Shown here piece after piece: positions 30,520 to 44,561 of a stretch of DNA of 64,000 nt. Numbering within the stretch: position 1 is the first letter of the stretch; every line of letters starts with the position of its first letter. Under the pieces are notes generated by a model. That model saw only the letters and a list, made by a program, of their open reading frames with translations. It ran no database searches and was not told the DNA's origin. Source of the stretch: Auanema rhodensis. Its lineage: Eukaryota > Nematoda > Chromadorea > Rhabditida > Rhabditidae. The stretch is from contig OZ059899.1 of assembly GCA_964057225.1 (NCBI GenBank), positions 4,030,001 to 4,094,000 of the forward strand, in the 5' to 3' direction. Position numbers and translations under genes: made by a program.

Positions 30520-33500
30520 GATTTTTTCGTTGAATAACATTGTCCATCGTCTTTGCCTTGAAAAATGGAATCTAAAAACATCTACTTTTTGCTAAATTAT
30601 TTTGAAATTTTTCGAAAAAAGTTTTGTCAAAATGTTTTTGGAAGCAATGTTGAGTGTACATGGAAACTCAACATACACTAATGCATCATTTTTCAAACGA
30701 TCATAACTAATTTTTGTATTAAGCGTTTCTCAATGTAGTATAGTGCATTCGATGCGGATTTTTAAGCTGCGTCGTTCTGTGTTATCATATTTGCGCTAGC
30801 TTAAAAATGCAACGAGATATCAACTGATATAAGTTCACACTTATATCCTCGATTTTCACCCTGAAGAATTGATTTTTTCGTTGAATAACATTGTCCATCG
30901 TCTTTGCCTTGAAAAAAGGAATCTAAAAACATCTACTTTTTGCTAAATTATTTTAAAATTTTTCGAAAAAATTTTTGTCAAAATGTTTTTGGAAGCAATG
31001 TTGAGTGTACATGGAAACTCAACATACACTAATGCATCATTTTTCAAACGATCATAACTAATTTTTGTATTAAGCGTTTCTCAATGTAGTATAGTGCATT
31101 CGATGCGGATTTTTAAGCTGCGTCGTTCTGTGTTATCAGATTTGCGCTAGCTTAAAAATGCAACGAGATATCAACTGATATAAGTTCACACTTATATCCT
31201 CGATTTTCACCCTGAAGAATTAATTTTTTCGTTGAATAACATTGTCCATCGTCTTTGCCTTGAAAAAAGGAATCTAAAAACATCTACTTTTTGCTAAATT
31301 ATTTTAAAATTTTTCGAAAAAATTTTTGTCAAAATGTTTTTGGAAGCAATGTTGAGTGTACATGGAAACTCAACATACACTAATGCATCATTTTTCAAAC
31401 GATCATAACTAATTTTTGTATTAAGCGTTTCTCAATGTAGTATAGTGCATTTGATGCGGATTTTTAAGCTGCGTCGTTCTGTGTTATCAGATTTGCGCTA
31501 GCTTAAAAATGCAACGAGATATCAACTGATATAAGTTCACACTTATATCCTCGATTTTCACCCTGAAGAATTAATTTTTTCGTTGAATAACATTGTCCAT
31601 CGTCTTTGCCTTGAAAAAAGGAATCTAAAAACATCTACTTTTTGCTAAATTATTTTGAAATTTTTCGAAAAAATTTTTGTCAAAATGTTTTTGGAAGCAA
31701 TGTTGAGTGTACATGGAAACTCAACATACACTAATGCATCATTTTTCAAACGATCATAACTAATTTTTGTATTAAGCATTTCTCAATGTAGTATAGTGCA
31801 TTCGATGCGGATTTTTAAGCTGCGTCGATCTGTGTTATCAGATTTGCGCTAGCTTAAAAATGCACCAAGATATCAACTGATATAAGTTCACACTTATATC
31901 CTCGATTTTCACCCTGAAGAATTAATTTTTTCGTTGAATAACATTGTCCATCGTCTTTGCCTTGAAAAAAGGAATCTAAAAACATCTACTTTTTGCTAAA
32001 TTATTCCGAAATTTCTCGAAAAAATTTTTGTCAAAATGTTTTTGGAAGCAATGTTGAGTGTACATGGAAACTCAACATACACTAATGCATCATTTTTCAA
32101 ACGATCATAACTAATTTTTGTATTAAGCGTTTCTCAATGTAGTATAGTGCATTCGATTCGGATTTTTAAGCTGCGTCGTTCTGTGTTATCAGATTTGCGC
32201 TAGCTTAAAAATGCAACGAGATATCAACTGATATAAGTTCACACTTATATCCTCGATTTTCACCCTGAAGAATTAATTTTTTCGTTGAATAACATTGTCC
32301 ATCGTCTTTGCCTTGAAAAAAGGAATCTAAAAACATCTACTTTTTGCTAAATTATTTTAAAATTTTTCGAAAAAATTTTTGTCAAAATGTTTTTGGAAGC
32401 AATGTTGAGTGTACATGGAAACTCAACATACACTAATGCATCATTTTTCAAACGATCATAACTAATTTTTGTATTAAGCATTTCTCAATGTAGTATAGTG
32501 CATTCGATGCGGATTTTTAAGCTGCGTCGATCTGTGTTATCAGATTTGCGCTAGCTTAAAAATGCACCAAGATATCAACTGATATAAGTTCACACTTATA
32601 TCCTCGATTTTCACCCTGAAGAATTAATTTTTTCGTTGAATAACATTGTCCATCGTCTTTGCCTTGAAAAAAGGAATCTAAAAACATCTACTTTTTGCTA
32701 AATTATTTCGAAATTTCTCGAAAAAATTTTTGTCAAAATGTTTTTGGAAGCAATGTTGAGTGTACATGGAAACTCAACATACACTAATGCATCATTTTTC
32801 AAACGATCATAACTAATTTTTGTATTAAGCGTTTCTCAATGTAGTATAGTGCATTCGATGCGGATTTTTAAGCTGCGTCGATCTGTGTTATCAGATTTGC
32901 GCTAGCTTAAAAATGCACCGAGATATCAACTGATATAAGTTCACACTTATATCCTCGATTTTCACCCTGAAGAATCAATTTTTTCGTTGAATAACATTGT
33001 CCATCGTCTTTGCCTTGAAAAAAGGAATCTAAAAACATCTACTTTTTGCTAAATTATTTCGAAATTTTTCGGGAAAATTTTTGTCAAAATGTTTTTGGAA
33101 GCAATGTTGAGTGTACATGGAAACTCAACATACACTAATGCATCATTTTTCAAACGATCATAACTAATTTTTGTATTAAGCGTTTCTCAATGTAGTATAG
33201 TGCATTCGATGCGGATTTTTAAGCTGCGTCGATCTGTGTTATCAGATTTGCGCTAGCTTAAAAATGCACCGAGATATCAACTGATATAAGTTTACACTTA
33301 TATCCTCGATTTTCACCCTGAAGAATTAATTTTTTCGTTGAATAGCATTGTCCATCGTCTTTGCCTTGAAAAAAGGAATCTAAAAACATCTACTTTTTGC
33401 TAAATTATTTTAAAATTTTTCGAAAAAATTTTTGTCAAAATGTTTTTGGAAGCAATGTTGAGTGTACATGGAAACTCAACATACACTAATGCATCATTTT

Positions 33501-36500
33501 TCAAACGATCATAACTAATTTTTGTATCAAGCGTTTCTCAATGTAGTATAGTGCATTCGATGCGGATTTTTAAGCTGCGTCGATCTGTGTTATCAGATTT
33601 GCGCTAGCTTAAAAATGCACCGAGATATCAACTGATATAAGTTCACACTTATATCCTCGATTTTCACCCTGAAGAATTGATTTTTTCGTTGAATAACATT
33701 GTCCATCGTCTTTGCCTTGAAAAATGGAATCTAAAAACATCTACTTTTTGCTAAATTATTTTGAAATTTTTCGAAAAAAGTTTTGTCAAAATGTTTTTGG
33801 AAGCAATGTTGAGTGTACATGGAAACTCAACATACACTAATGCATCATTTTTCAAACGATCATAACTAATTTTTGTATTAAGCATTTCTCAATGTAGTAT
33901 AGTGCATTCGATGCGGATTTTTAAGCTGCGTCGATCTGTGTTATCAGATTTGCGCTAGCTTAAAAATGCACCAAGATATCAACTGATATAAGTTCACACT
34001 TATATCCTCGATTTTCACCCTGAAGAATTAATTTTTTCGTTGAATAACATTGTCCATCGTCTTTGCCTTGAAAAAAGGAATCTAAAAACATCTACTTTTT
34101 GCTAAATTATTCCGAAATTTCTCGAAAAAATTTTTGTCAAAATGTTTTTGGAAGCAATGTTGAGTGTACATGGAAACTCAACATACACTAATGCATCATT
34201 TTTCAAACGATCATAACTAATTTTTGTATTAAGCGTTTCTCAATGTAGTATAGTGCATTCGATGCGGATTTTTAAGCTGCGTCGTTCTGTGTTATCAGAT
34301 TTGCGCTAGCTTAAAAATGCAACGAGATATCAACTGATATAAGTTCACACTTATATCCTCGATTTTCACCCTGAAGAATTAATTTTTTCGTTGAATAACA
34401 TTGTCCATCGTCTTTGCCTTGAAAAAAGGAATCTAAAAACATCTACTTTTTGCTAAATTATTTTAAAATTTTTCGAAAAAATTTTTGTCAAAATGTTTTT
34501 GGAAGCAATGTTGAGTGTACATGGAAACTCAACATACACTAATGCATCATTTTTCAAACGATCATAACTAATTTTTGTATTAAGCATTTCTCAATGTAGT
34601 ATAGTGCATTCGATGCGGATTTTTAAGCTGCGTCGATCTGTGTTATCAGATTTGCGCTAGCTTAAAAATGCACCAAGATATCAACTGATATAAGTTCACA
34701 CTTATATCCTCGATTTTCACCCTGAAGAATTAATTTTTTCGTTGAATAACATTGTCCATCGTCTTTGCCTTGAAAAAAGGAATCTAAAAACATCTACTTT
34801 TTGCTAAATTATTTCGAAATTTCTCGAAAAAATTTTTGTCAAAATGTTTTTGGAAGCAATGTTGAGTGTACATGGAAACTCAACATACACTAATGCATCA
34901 TTTTTCAAACGATCATAACTAATTTTTGTATTAAGCGTTTCTCAATGTAGTATAGTGCATTCGATGCGGATTTTTAAGCTGCGTCGATCTGTGTTATCAG
35001 ATTTGCGCTAGCTTAAAAATGCACCGAGATATCAACTGATATAAGTTCACACTTATATCCTCGATTTTCACCCTGAAGAATTGATTTTTTCGTTGAATAA
35101 CATTGTCCATCGTCTTTGCCTTGAAAAATGGAATCTAAAAACATCTACTTTTTGCTAAATTATTTTGAAATTTTTCGAAAAAAGTTTTGTCAAAATGTTT
35201 TTGGAAGCAATGTTGAGTGTACATGGAAACTCAACATACACTAATGCATCATTTTTCAAACGATCATAACTAATTTTTGTATTAAGCGTTTCTCAATGTA
35301 GTATAGTGCATTCGATGCGGATTTTTAAGCTGCGTCGATCTGTGTTATCAGATTTGCGCTAGCTTAAAAATGCACCGAGATATCAACTGATATAAGTTTA
35401 CACTTATATCCTCGATTTTCACCCTGAAGAATTAATTTTTTCGTTGAATAGCATTGTCCATCGTCTTTGCCTTGAAAAAAGGAATCTAAAAACATCTACT
35501 TTTTGCTAAATTATTTTAAAATTTTTCGAAAAAATTTTTGTCAAAATGTTTTTGGAAGCAATGTTGAGTGTACATGGAAACTCAACATACACTAATGCAT
35601 CATTTTTCAAACGATCATAACTAATTTTTGTATCAAGCGTTTCTCAATGTAGTATAGTGCATTCGATGCGGATTTTTAAGCTGCGTCGATCTGTGTTATC
35701 AGATTTGCGCTAGCTTAAAAATGCACCGAGATATCAACTGATATAAGTTCACACTTATATCCTCGATTTTCACCCTGAAGAATTGATTTTTTCGTTGAAT
35801 AACATTGTCCATCGTCTTTGCCTTGAAAAATGGAATCTAAAAACATCTACTTTTTGCTAAATTATTTTGAAATTTTTCGAAAAAAGTTTTGTCAAAATGT
35901 TTTTGGAAGCAATGTTGAGTGTACATGGAAACTCAACATACACTAATGCATCATTTTTCAAACGATCATAACTAATTTTTGTATTAAGCATTTCTCAATG
36001 TAGTATAGTGCATTCGATGCGGATTTTTAAGCTGCGTCGATCTGTGTTATCAGATTTGCGCTAGCTTAAAAATGCACCAAGATATCAACTGATATAAGTT
36101 CACACTTATATCCTCGATTTTCACCCTGAAGAATTAATTTTTTCGTTGAATAACATTGTCCATCGTCTTTGCCTTGAAAAAAGGAATCTAAAAACATCTA
36201 CTTTTTGCTAAATTATTCCGAAATTTCTCGAAAAAATTTTTGTCAAAATGTTTTTGGAAGCAATGTTGAGTGTACATGGAAACTCAACATACACTAATGC
36301 ATCATTTTTCAAACGATCATAACTAATTTTTGTATTTAGCTTTTCTCAATGTAGTATAGTGCATTCGATGCGGATTTTTAAGCTGCGTCGATCTGTGTTA
36401 TCAGATTTGCGCTAGCTTAAAAATGCACCGAGATATCAACTGATATAAGTTCACACTTATATCCTCGATTTTCACCCTGAAGAATTGATTTTTTCGTTGA

Positions 36501-39500
36501 ATAACATTGTCCATCGTCTTTGCCTTGGAAAATGGAATCTAAAAACATCTACTTTTTGCTAAATTATTTTGAAATTTTTCGAAAAAAGTTTTGTCAAAAT
36601 GTTTTTGGAAGCAATGTTGAGTGTACATGGAAACTCAACATACACTAATGCATCATTTTTCAAACGATCATAACTAATTTTTGTATTAAGCGTTTCTCAA
36701 TGTAGTATAGTGCATTCGATGCGGATTTTTAAGCTGCGTCGTTCTGTGTTATCAGATTTGCGCTAGCTTAAAAATGCAACGAGATATCAACTGATATAAG
36801 TTCACACTTATATCCTCGATTTTCACCCTGAAGAATTAATTTTTTCGTTGAATAACATTGTCCATCGTCTTTGCCTTGAAAAAAGAAATCTAAAAACATC
36901 TACTTTTTGCTAAATTATTCCGAAATTTCTCGAAAAAATTTTTGTCAAAATGTTTTTGGAAGCAATGTTGAGTGTACATGGAAACTCAACATACACTAAT
37001 GCATCATTTTTCAAACGATCATAACTAATTTTTGTATTTAGCTTTTCTCAATGTAGTATAGTGCATTCGATGCGGATTTTTAAGCTGCGTCGATCTGTGT
37101 TATCAGATTTGCGCTAGCTTAAAAATGCACCGAGATATCAACTGATATAAGTTCACACTTATATCCTCGATTTTCACCCTGAAGAATTGATTTTTTCGTT
37201 GAATAACATTGTCCATCGTCTTTGCCTTGGAAAATGGAATCTAAAAACATCTACTTTTTGCTAAATTATTTTGAAATTTTTCGAAAAAAGTTTTGTCAAA
37301 ATGTTTTTGGAAGCAATGTTGAGTGTACATGGAAACTCAACATACACTAATGCATCATTTTTCAAACGATCATAACTAATTTTTGTATTAAGCGTTTCTC
37401 AATGTAGTATAGTGCATTCGATGCGGATTTTTAAGCTGCGTCGTTCTGTGTTATCAGATTTGCGCTAGCTTAAAAATGCAACGAGATATCAACTGATATA
37501 AGTTCACACTTATATCCTCGATTTTCACGCTGAAGAATTAATTTTTTCGTTGAATAACATTGTCCATCGTCTTTGCCTTGAAAAAAGAAATCTAAAAACA
37601 TCTACTTTTTGCTAAATTATTTTAAAATTTTTCGAAAAAATTTTTGTCAAAATGTTTTTGGAAGCAATGTTGAGTGTACATGGAAACTCAACATACACTA
37701 ATGCATCATTTTTCAAACGATCATAACTAATTTTTGTATTGAGCATTTCTCAATGTAGTATAGTGCATTCGATGCGGATTTTTAAGCTGCGTCGTTCTGT
37801 GTTATCAGATTTGCGCTAGCTTAAAAATGCAACGAGATATCAACTGATATAAGTTCACACTTATATCCTCGATTTTCACCCTGAAGAATTAATTTTTTCG
37901 TTGAATAACATTGTCCATCGTCTTTGCCTTGAAAAAAGGAATCTAAAAACATCTACTTTTTGCTAAATTATTTTAAAATTTTTCGAAAAAATTTTTGTCA
38001 AAATGTTTTTGGAAGCAATGTTGAGTGTACATGGAAACTCAACATACACTAATGCATCATTTTTCAAACGATCATAACTAATTTTTGTATTAAGCATTTC
38101 TCAATGTAGTATAGTGCATTCGATGCGGATTTTTAAGCTGCGTCGATCTGTGTTATCAGATTTGCGTTAGCTTAAAAATGCACCAAGATATCAACTGATA
38201 TAAGTTCACACTTATATCCTCGATTTTCACCCTGAAGAATTAATTTTTTCGTTGAATAACATTGTCCATCGTCTTTGCCTTGAAAAAAGGAATCTAAAAA
38301 CATCTACTTTTTGCTAAATTATTCCGAAATTTCTCGAAAAAATTTTTGTCAAAATGTTTTTGGAAGCAATGTTGAGTGTACATGGAAACTCAACATACAC
38401 TAATGCATCATTTTTCAAACGATCATAACTAATTTTTGTATTAAGCGTTTCTCAATGTAGTATAGTGCATTCGATGCGGATTTTTAAGCTGCGTCGATCT
38501 GTGTTATCAGATTTGCGCTAGCTTAAAAATGCACCGAGATATCAACTGATATAAGTTCACACTTATATCCTCGATTTTCACCCTGAAGAATTGATTTTTT
38601 CGTTGAATAACATTGTCCATCGTCTTTGCCTTGAAAAATGGAATCTAAAAACATCTACTTTTTGCTAAATTATTTTGAAATTTTTCGAAAAAAGTTTTGT
38701 CAAAATGTTTTTGGAAGCAATGTTGAGTGTACATGGAAACTCAACATACACTAATGCATCATTTTTCAAACGATCATAACTAATTTTTGTATTAAGCGTT
38801 TCTCAATGTAGTATAGTGCATTCGATGCGGATTTTTAAGCTGCGTCGTTCTGTGTTATCAGATTTGCGCTAGCTTAAAAATGCAACGAGATATCAACTGA
38901 TATAAGTTCACACTTATATCCTCGATTTTCACCCTGAAGAATTGATTTTTTCGTTGAATAACATTGTCCATCGTCTTTGCCTTGAAAAAAGGAATCTAAA
39001 AACATCTACTTTTTGCTAAATTATTTTAAAATTTTTCGAAAAAATTTTTGTCAAAATGTTTTTGGAAGCAATGTTGAGTGTACATGGAAACTCAACATAC
39101 ACTAATGCATCATTTTTCAAACGATCATAACTAATTTTTGTATTGAGCATTTCTCAATGTAGTATAGTGCATTCGATGCGGATTTTTAAGCTGCGTCGAT
39201 CTGTGTTATCAGATTTGCGCTAGCTTAAAAATGCGCCGAGATATCAACTGATATAAGTTCACACTTATATCCTCGATTTTCACCCTGAAGAATTAATTTT
39301 TTTCGTTGAATAACATTGTCCATCGTCTTTGCCTTGAAAAAAGGAATCTAAAAACATCTACTTTTTGCTAAATTATTTCGAAATTTCTCGAAAAAATTTT
39401 TGTCAAAATGTTTTTGGAAGCAATGTTGAGTGTACATGGAAACTCAACATACACTAATGCATCATTTTTCAAACGATCATAACTAATTTTTGTATTAAGC

Positions 39501-39646
39501 GTTTCTCAATGTAGTATAGTGCATTCGATGCGGATTTTTAAGCTGCGTCGATCTGTGTTATCAGATTTGCGCTAGCTTAAAAATGCACCGAGATATCAAC
39601 TGATATAAGTTCACACTTATATCCTCGATTTTCACCCTGAAGAATT
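30520..39646. repeat. 351-bp satellite, 6-mer and dimer sub-blocks
   Basis: Monomers starting every 351 bp from 30520. The last one (39295) has 352 bp because of one extra T. A 6-mer pattern (31924-34029 against 34030-36135) repeats with five of six monomers matching; the pair GTTTACAC plus GAATAGCATT recurs at 33291 and 35397 (2,106 bp). A dimer pair marked by GTATTTAGCTTTT and CTTGGAAAATGG repeats at 36136 and 36838 and again at 39647. Unique changes include TTTTTCGGGAAAA (33068) and CACGCTGAAG (37527). Confidence 0.93.
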
Positions 39647-42600
39647 AATTTTTTCGTTGAATAACATTGTCCATCGTCTTTGCCTTGAAAAAAGGAATCT
39701 AAAAACATCTACTTTTTGCTAAATTATTCCGAAATTTCTCGAAAAAATTTTTGTCAAAATGTTTTTGGAAGCAATGTTGAGTGTACATGGAAACTCAACA
39801 TACACTAATGCATCATTTTTCAAACGATCATAACTAATTTTTGTATTTAGCTTTTCTCAATGTAGTATAGTGCATTCGATGCGGATTTTTAAGCTGCGTC
39901 GATCTGTGTTATCAGATTTGCGCTAGCTTAAAAATGCACCGAGATATCAACTGATATAAGTTCACACTTATATCCTCGATTTTCACCCTGAAGAATTGAT
40001 TTTTTCGTTGAATAACATTGTCCATCGTCTTTGCCTTGGAAAATGGAATCTAAAAACATCTACTTTTTGCTAAATTATTTTGAAATTTTTCGAAAAAAGT
40101 TTTGTCAAAATGTTTTTGGAAGCAATGTTGAGTGTACATGGAAACTCAACATACACTAATGCATCATTTTTCAAACGATCATAACTAATTTTTGTATTAA
40201 GCGTTTCTCAATGTAGTATAGTGCATTCGATGCGGATTTTTAAGCTGCGTCGTTCTGTGTTATCAGATTTGCGCTAGCTTAAAAATGCAACGAGATATCA
40301 ACTGATATAAGTTCACACTTATATCCTCGATTTTCACCCTGAAGAATTAATTTTTTCGTTGAATAACATTGTCCATCGTCTTTGCCTTGAAAAAAGAAAT
40401 CTAAAAACATCTACTTTTTGCTAAATTATTTTAAAATTTTTCGAAAAAATTTTTGTCAAAATGTTTTTGGAAGCAATGTTGAGTGTACATGGAAACTCAA
40501 CATACACTAATGCATCATTTTTCAAACGATCATAACTAATTTTTGTATTGAGCATTTCTCAATGTAGTATAGTGCATTCGATGCGGATTTTTAAGCTGCG
40601 TCGTTCTGTGTTATCAGATTTGCGCTAGCTTAAAAATGCAACGAGATATCAACTGATATAAGTTCACACTTATATCCTCGATTTTCACCCTGAAGAATTA
40701 ATTTTTTCGTTGAATAACATTGTCCATCGTCTTTGCCTTGAAAAAAGGAATCTAAAAACATCTACTTTTTGCTAAATTATTCCGAAATTTCTCGAAAAAA
40801 TTTTTGTCAAAATGTTTTTGGAAGCAATGTTGAGTGTACATGGAAACTCAACATACACTAATGCATCATTTTTCAAACGATCATAACTAATTTTTGTATT
40901 AAGCGTTTCTCAATGTAGTATAGTGCATTCGATGCGGATTTTTAAGCTGCGTCGATCTGTGTTATCAGATTTGCGCTAGCTTAAAAATGCACCGAGATAT
41001 CAACTGATATAAGTTCACACTTATATCCTCGATTTTCACCCTGAAGAATTGATTTTTTCGTTGAATAACATTGTCCATCGTCTTTGCCTTGAAAAATGGA
41101 ATCTAAAAACATCTACTTTTTGCTAAATTATTTTGAAATTTTTCGAAAAAAGTTTTGTCAAAATGTTTTTGGAAGCAATGTTGAGTGTACATGGAAACTC
41201 AACATACACTAATGCATCATTTTTCAAACGATCATAACTAATTTTTGTATTAAGCGTTTCTCAATGTAGTATAGTGCATTCGATGCGGATTTTTAAGCTG
41301 CGTCGTTCTGTGTTATCAGATTTGCGCTAGCTTAAAAATGCAACGAGATATCAACTGATATAAGTTCACACTTATATCCTCGATTTTCACCCTGAAGAAT
41401 TAATTTTTTCGTTGAATAACATTGTCCATCGTCTTTGCCTTGAAAAAAGGAATCTAAAAACATCTACTTTTTGCTAAATTATTTTAAAAGTTTTCGAAAA
41501 AATTTTTGTCAAAATGTTTTTGGAAGCAATGTTGAGTGTACATGGAAACTCAACATACACTAATGCATCATTTTTCAAACGATCATAACTAATTTTTGTA
41601 TTGAGCATTTCTCAATGTAGTATAGTGCATTCGATGCGGATTTTTAAGCTGCGTCGATCTGTGTTATCAGATTTGCGCTAGCTTAAAAATGCAACGAGAT
41701 ATCAACTGATATAAGTTCACACTTATATCCTCGATTTTCACCCTGAAGAATTAATTTTTTCGTTGAATAACATTGTCCATCGTCTTTGCCTTGAAAAAAG
41801 GAATCTAAAAACATCTACTTTTTGCTAAATTATTCCGAAATTTCTCGAAAAAATTTTTGTCAAAATGTTTTTGGAAGCAATGTTGAGTGTACATGGAAAC
41901 TCAACATACACTAATGCATCATTTTTCAAACGATCATAACTAATTTTTGTATTAAGCGTTTCTCAATGTAGTATAGTGCATTCGATGCGGATTTTTAAGC
42001 TGCGTCGATCTGTGTTATCAGATTTGCGCTAGCTTAAAAATGCACCGAGATATCAACTGATATAAGTTCACACTTATATCCTCGATTTTCACCCTGAAGA
42101 ATTGATTTTTTCGTTGAATAACATTGTCCATCGTCTTTGCCTTGAAAAATGGAATCTAAAAACATCTACTTTTTGCTAAATTATTTTGAAATTTTTCGAA
42201 AAAAGTTTTGTCAAAATGTTTTTGGAAGCAATGTTGAGTGTACATGGAAACTCAACATACACTAATGCATCATTTTTCAAACGATCATAACTAATTTTTG
42301 TATTAAGCGTTTCTCAATGTAGTATAGTGCATTCGATGCGGATTTTTAAGCTGCGTCGTTCTGTGTTATCAGATTTGCGCTAGCTTAAAAATGCAACGAG
42401 ATATCAACTGATATAAGTTCACACTTATATCCTCGATTTTCACCCTGAAGAATTAATTTTTTCGTTGAATAACATTGTCCATCGTCTTTGCCTTGAAAAA
42501 AGGAATCTAAAAACATCTACTTTTTGCTAAATTATTTTAAAATTTTTCGAAAAAATTTTTGTCAAAATGTTTTTGGAAGCAATGTTGAGTGTACATGGAA

Positions 42601-44561
42601 ACTCAACATACACTAATGCATCATTTTTCAAACGATCATAACTAATTTTTGTATTGAGCATTTCTCAATGTAGTATAGTGCATTCGATGCGGATTTTTAA
42701 GCTGCGTCGATCTGTGTTATCAGATTTGCGCTAGCTTAAAAATGCACCGAGATATCAACTGATATAAGTTCACACTTATATCCTCGATTTTCACCCTGAA
42801 GAATTGATTTTTTCGTTGAATAACATTGTCCATCGTCTTTGCCTTGAAAAATGGAATCTAAAAACATCTACTTTTTGCTAAATTATTTTGAAATTTTTCG
42901 AAAAAAGTTTTGTCAAAATGTTTTTGGAAGCAATGTTGAGTGTACATGGAAACTCAACATACACTAATGCATCATTTTTCAAACGATCATAACTAATTTT
43001 TGTATTAAGCGTTTCTCAATGTAGTATAGTGCATTCGATGCGGATTTTTAAGCTGCGTCGTTCTGTGTTATCAGATTTGCGCTAGCTTAAAAATGCACCG
43101 AGATATCAACTGATATAAGTTCACACTTATATCCTCGATTTTCACCCTGAAGAATTAATTTTTTCGTTGAATAACATTGTCCATCGTCTTTGCCTTGAAA
43201 AATGGAATCTAAAAACATCTACTTTTTGCTAAATTATTTTGAAATTTTTCGAAAAAAGTTTTGTCAAAATGTTTTTGGAAGCAATGTTGAGTGTACATGG
43301 AAACTCAACATACACTAATGCATCATTTTTCAAACGATCATAACTAATTTTTGTATTGAGCATTTCTCAATGCAGTATAGTGCATTCGATGCGGATTTTT
43401 AAGCTGCGTCGATCTGTGTTATCAGATTTGCGCTAGCTTAAAAATGCAACGAGATATCAACTGATATAAGTTCACACTTATATCCTCGATTTTCACCCTG
43501 AAGAATTAATTTTTTCGTTGAATAACATTGTCCATCGTCTTTGCCTTGAAAAAAGGAATCTAAAAACATCTACTTTTTGCTAAATTATTCCGAAATTTCT
43601 CGAAAAAATTTTTGTCAAAATGTTTTTGGAAGCAATGTTGAGTGTACATGGAAACTCAACATACACTAATGCATCATTTTTCAAACGATCATAACTAATT
43701 TTTGTATTAAGCGTTTCTCAATGTAGTATAGTGCATTCGATGCGGATTTTTAAGCTGCGTCGATCTGTGTTATCAGATTTGCGCTAGCTTAAAAATGCAC
43801 CGAGATATCAACTGATATAAGTTCACACTTATATCCTCGATTTTCACCCTGAAGAATTGATTTTTTCGTTGAATAACATTGTCCATCGTCTTTGCCTTGA
43901 AAAATGGAATCTAAAAACATCTACTTTTTGCTAAATTATTTTGAAATTTTTCGAAAAAAGTTTTGTCAAAATGTTTTTGGAAGCAATGTTGAGTGTACAT
44001 GGAAACTCAACATACACTAATGCATCATTTTTCAAACGATCATAACTAATTTTTGTATTAAGCGTTTCTCAATGTAGTATAGTGCATTCGATGCGGATTT
44101 TTAAGCTGCGTCGTTCTGTGTTATCAGATTTGCGCTAGCTTAAAAATGCAACGAGATATCAACTGATATAAGTTCACACTTATATCCTCGATTTTCACCC
44201 TGAAGAATTAATTTTTTTCGTTGAATAACATTGTCCATCGTCTTTGCCTTGAAAAAAGGAATCTAAAAACATCTACTTTTTGCTAAATTATTTCGAAATT
44301 TCTCGAAAAAATTTTTGTCAAAATGTTTTTGGAAGCAATGTTGAGTGTACATGGAAACTCAACATACACTAATGCATCATTTTTCAAACGATCATAACTA
44401 ATTTTTGTATTAAGCGTTTCTCAATGTAGTATAGTGCATTCGATGCGGATTTTTAAGCTGCGTCGATCTGTGTTATCAGATTTGCGCTAGCTTAAAAATG
44501 CACCGAGATATCAACTGATATAAGTTCACACTTATATCCTCGATTTTCACCCTGAAGAATT
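39647..44561. repeat. 351-bp satellite, 3-mer higher-order block
   Basis: A three-monomer cycle is visible: TAATT-type with TCCGAAATTTCTCG, TGATT-type ending CGTTCTG/CAACGAG, then TTTTAAAA-type with ATTGAGCATTTC. It repeats from 39647, 40700 and 41753 (1,053-bp step), slips near 42806-43507, and resumes at 43508. The final monomer (44210) carries the second extra T and is 352 bp. Confidence 0.85.
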
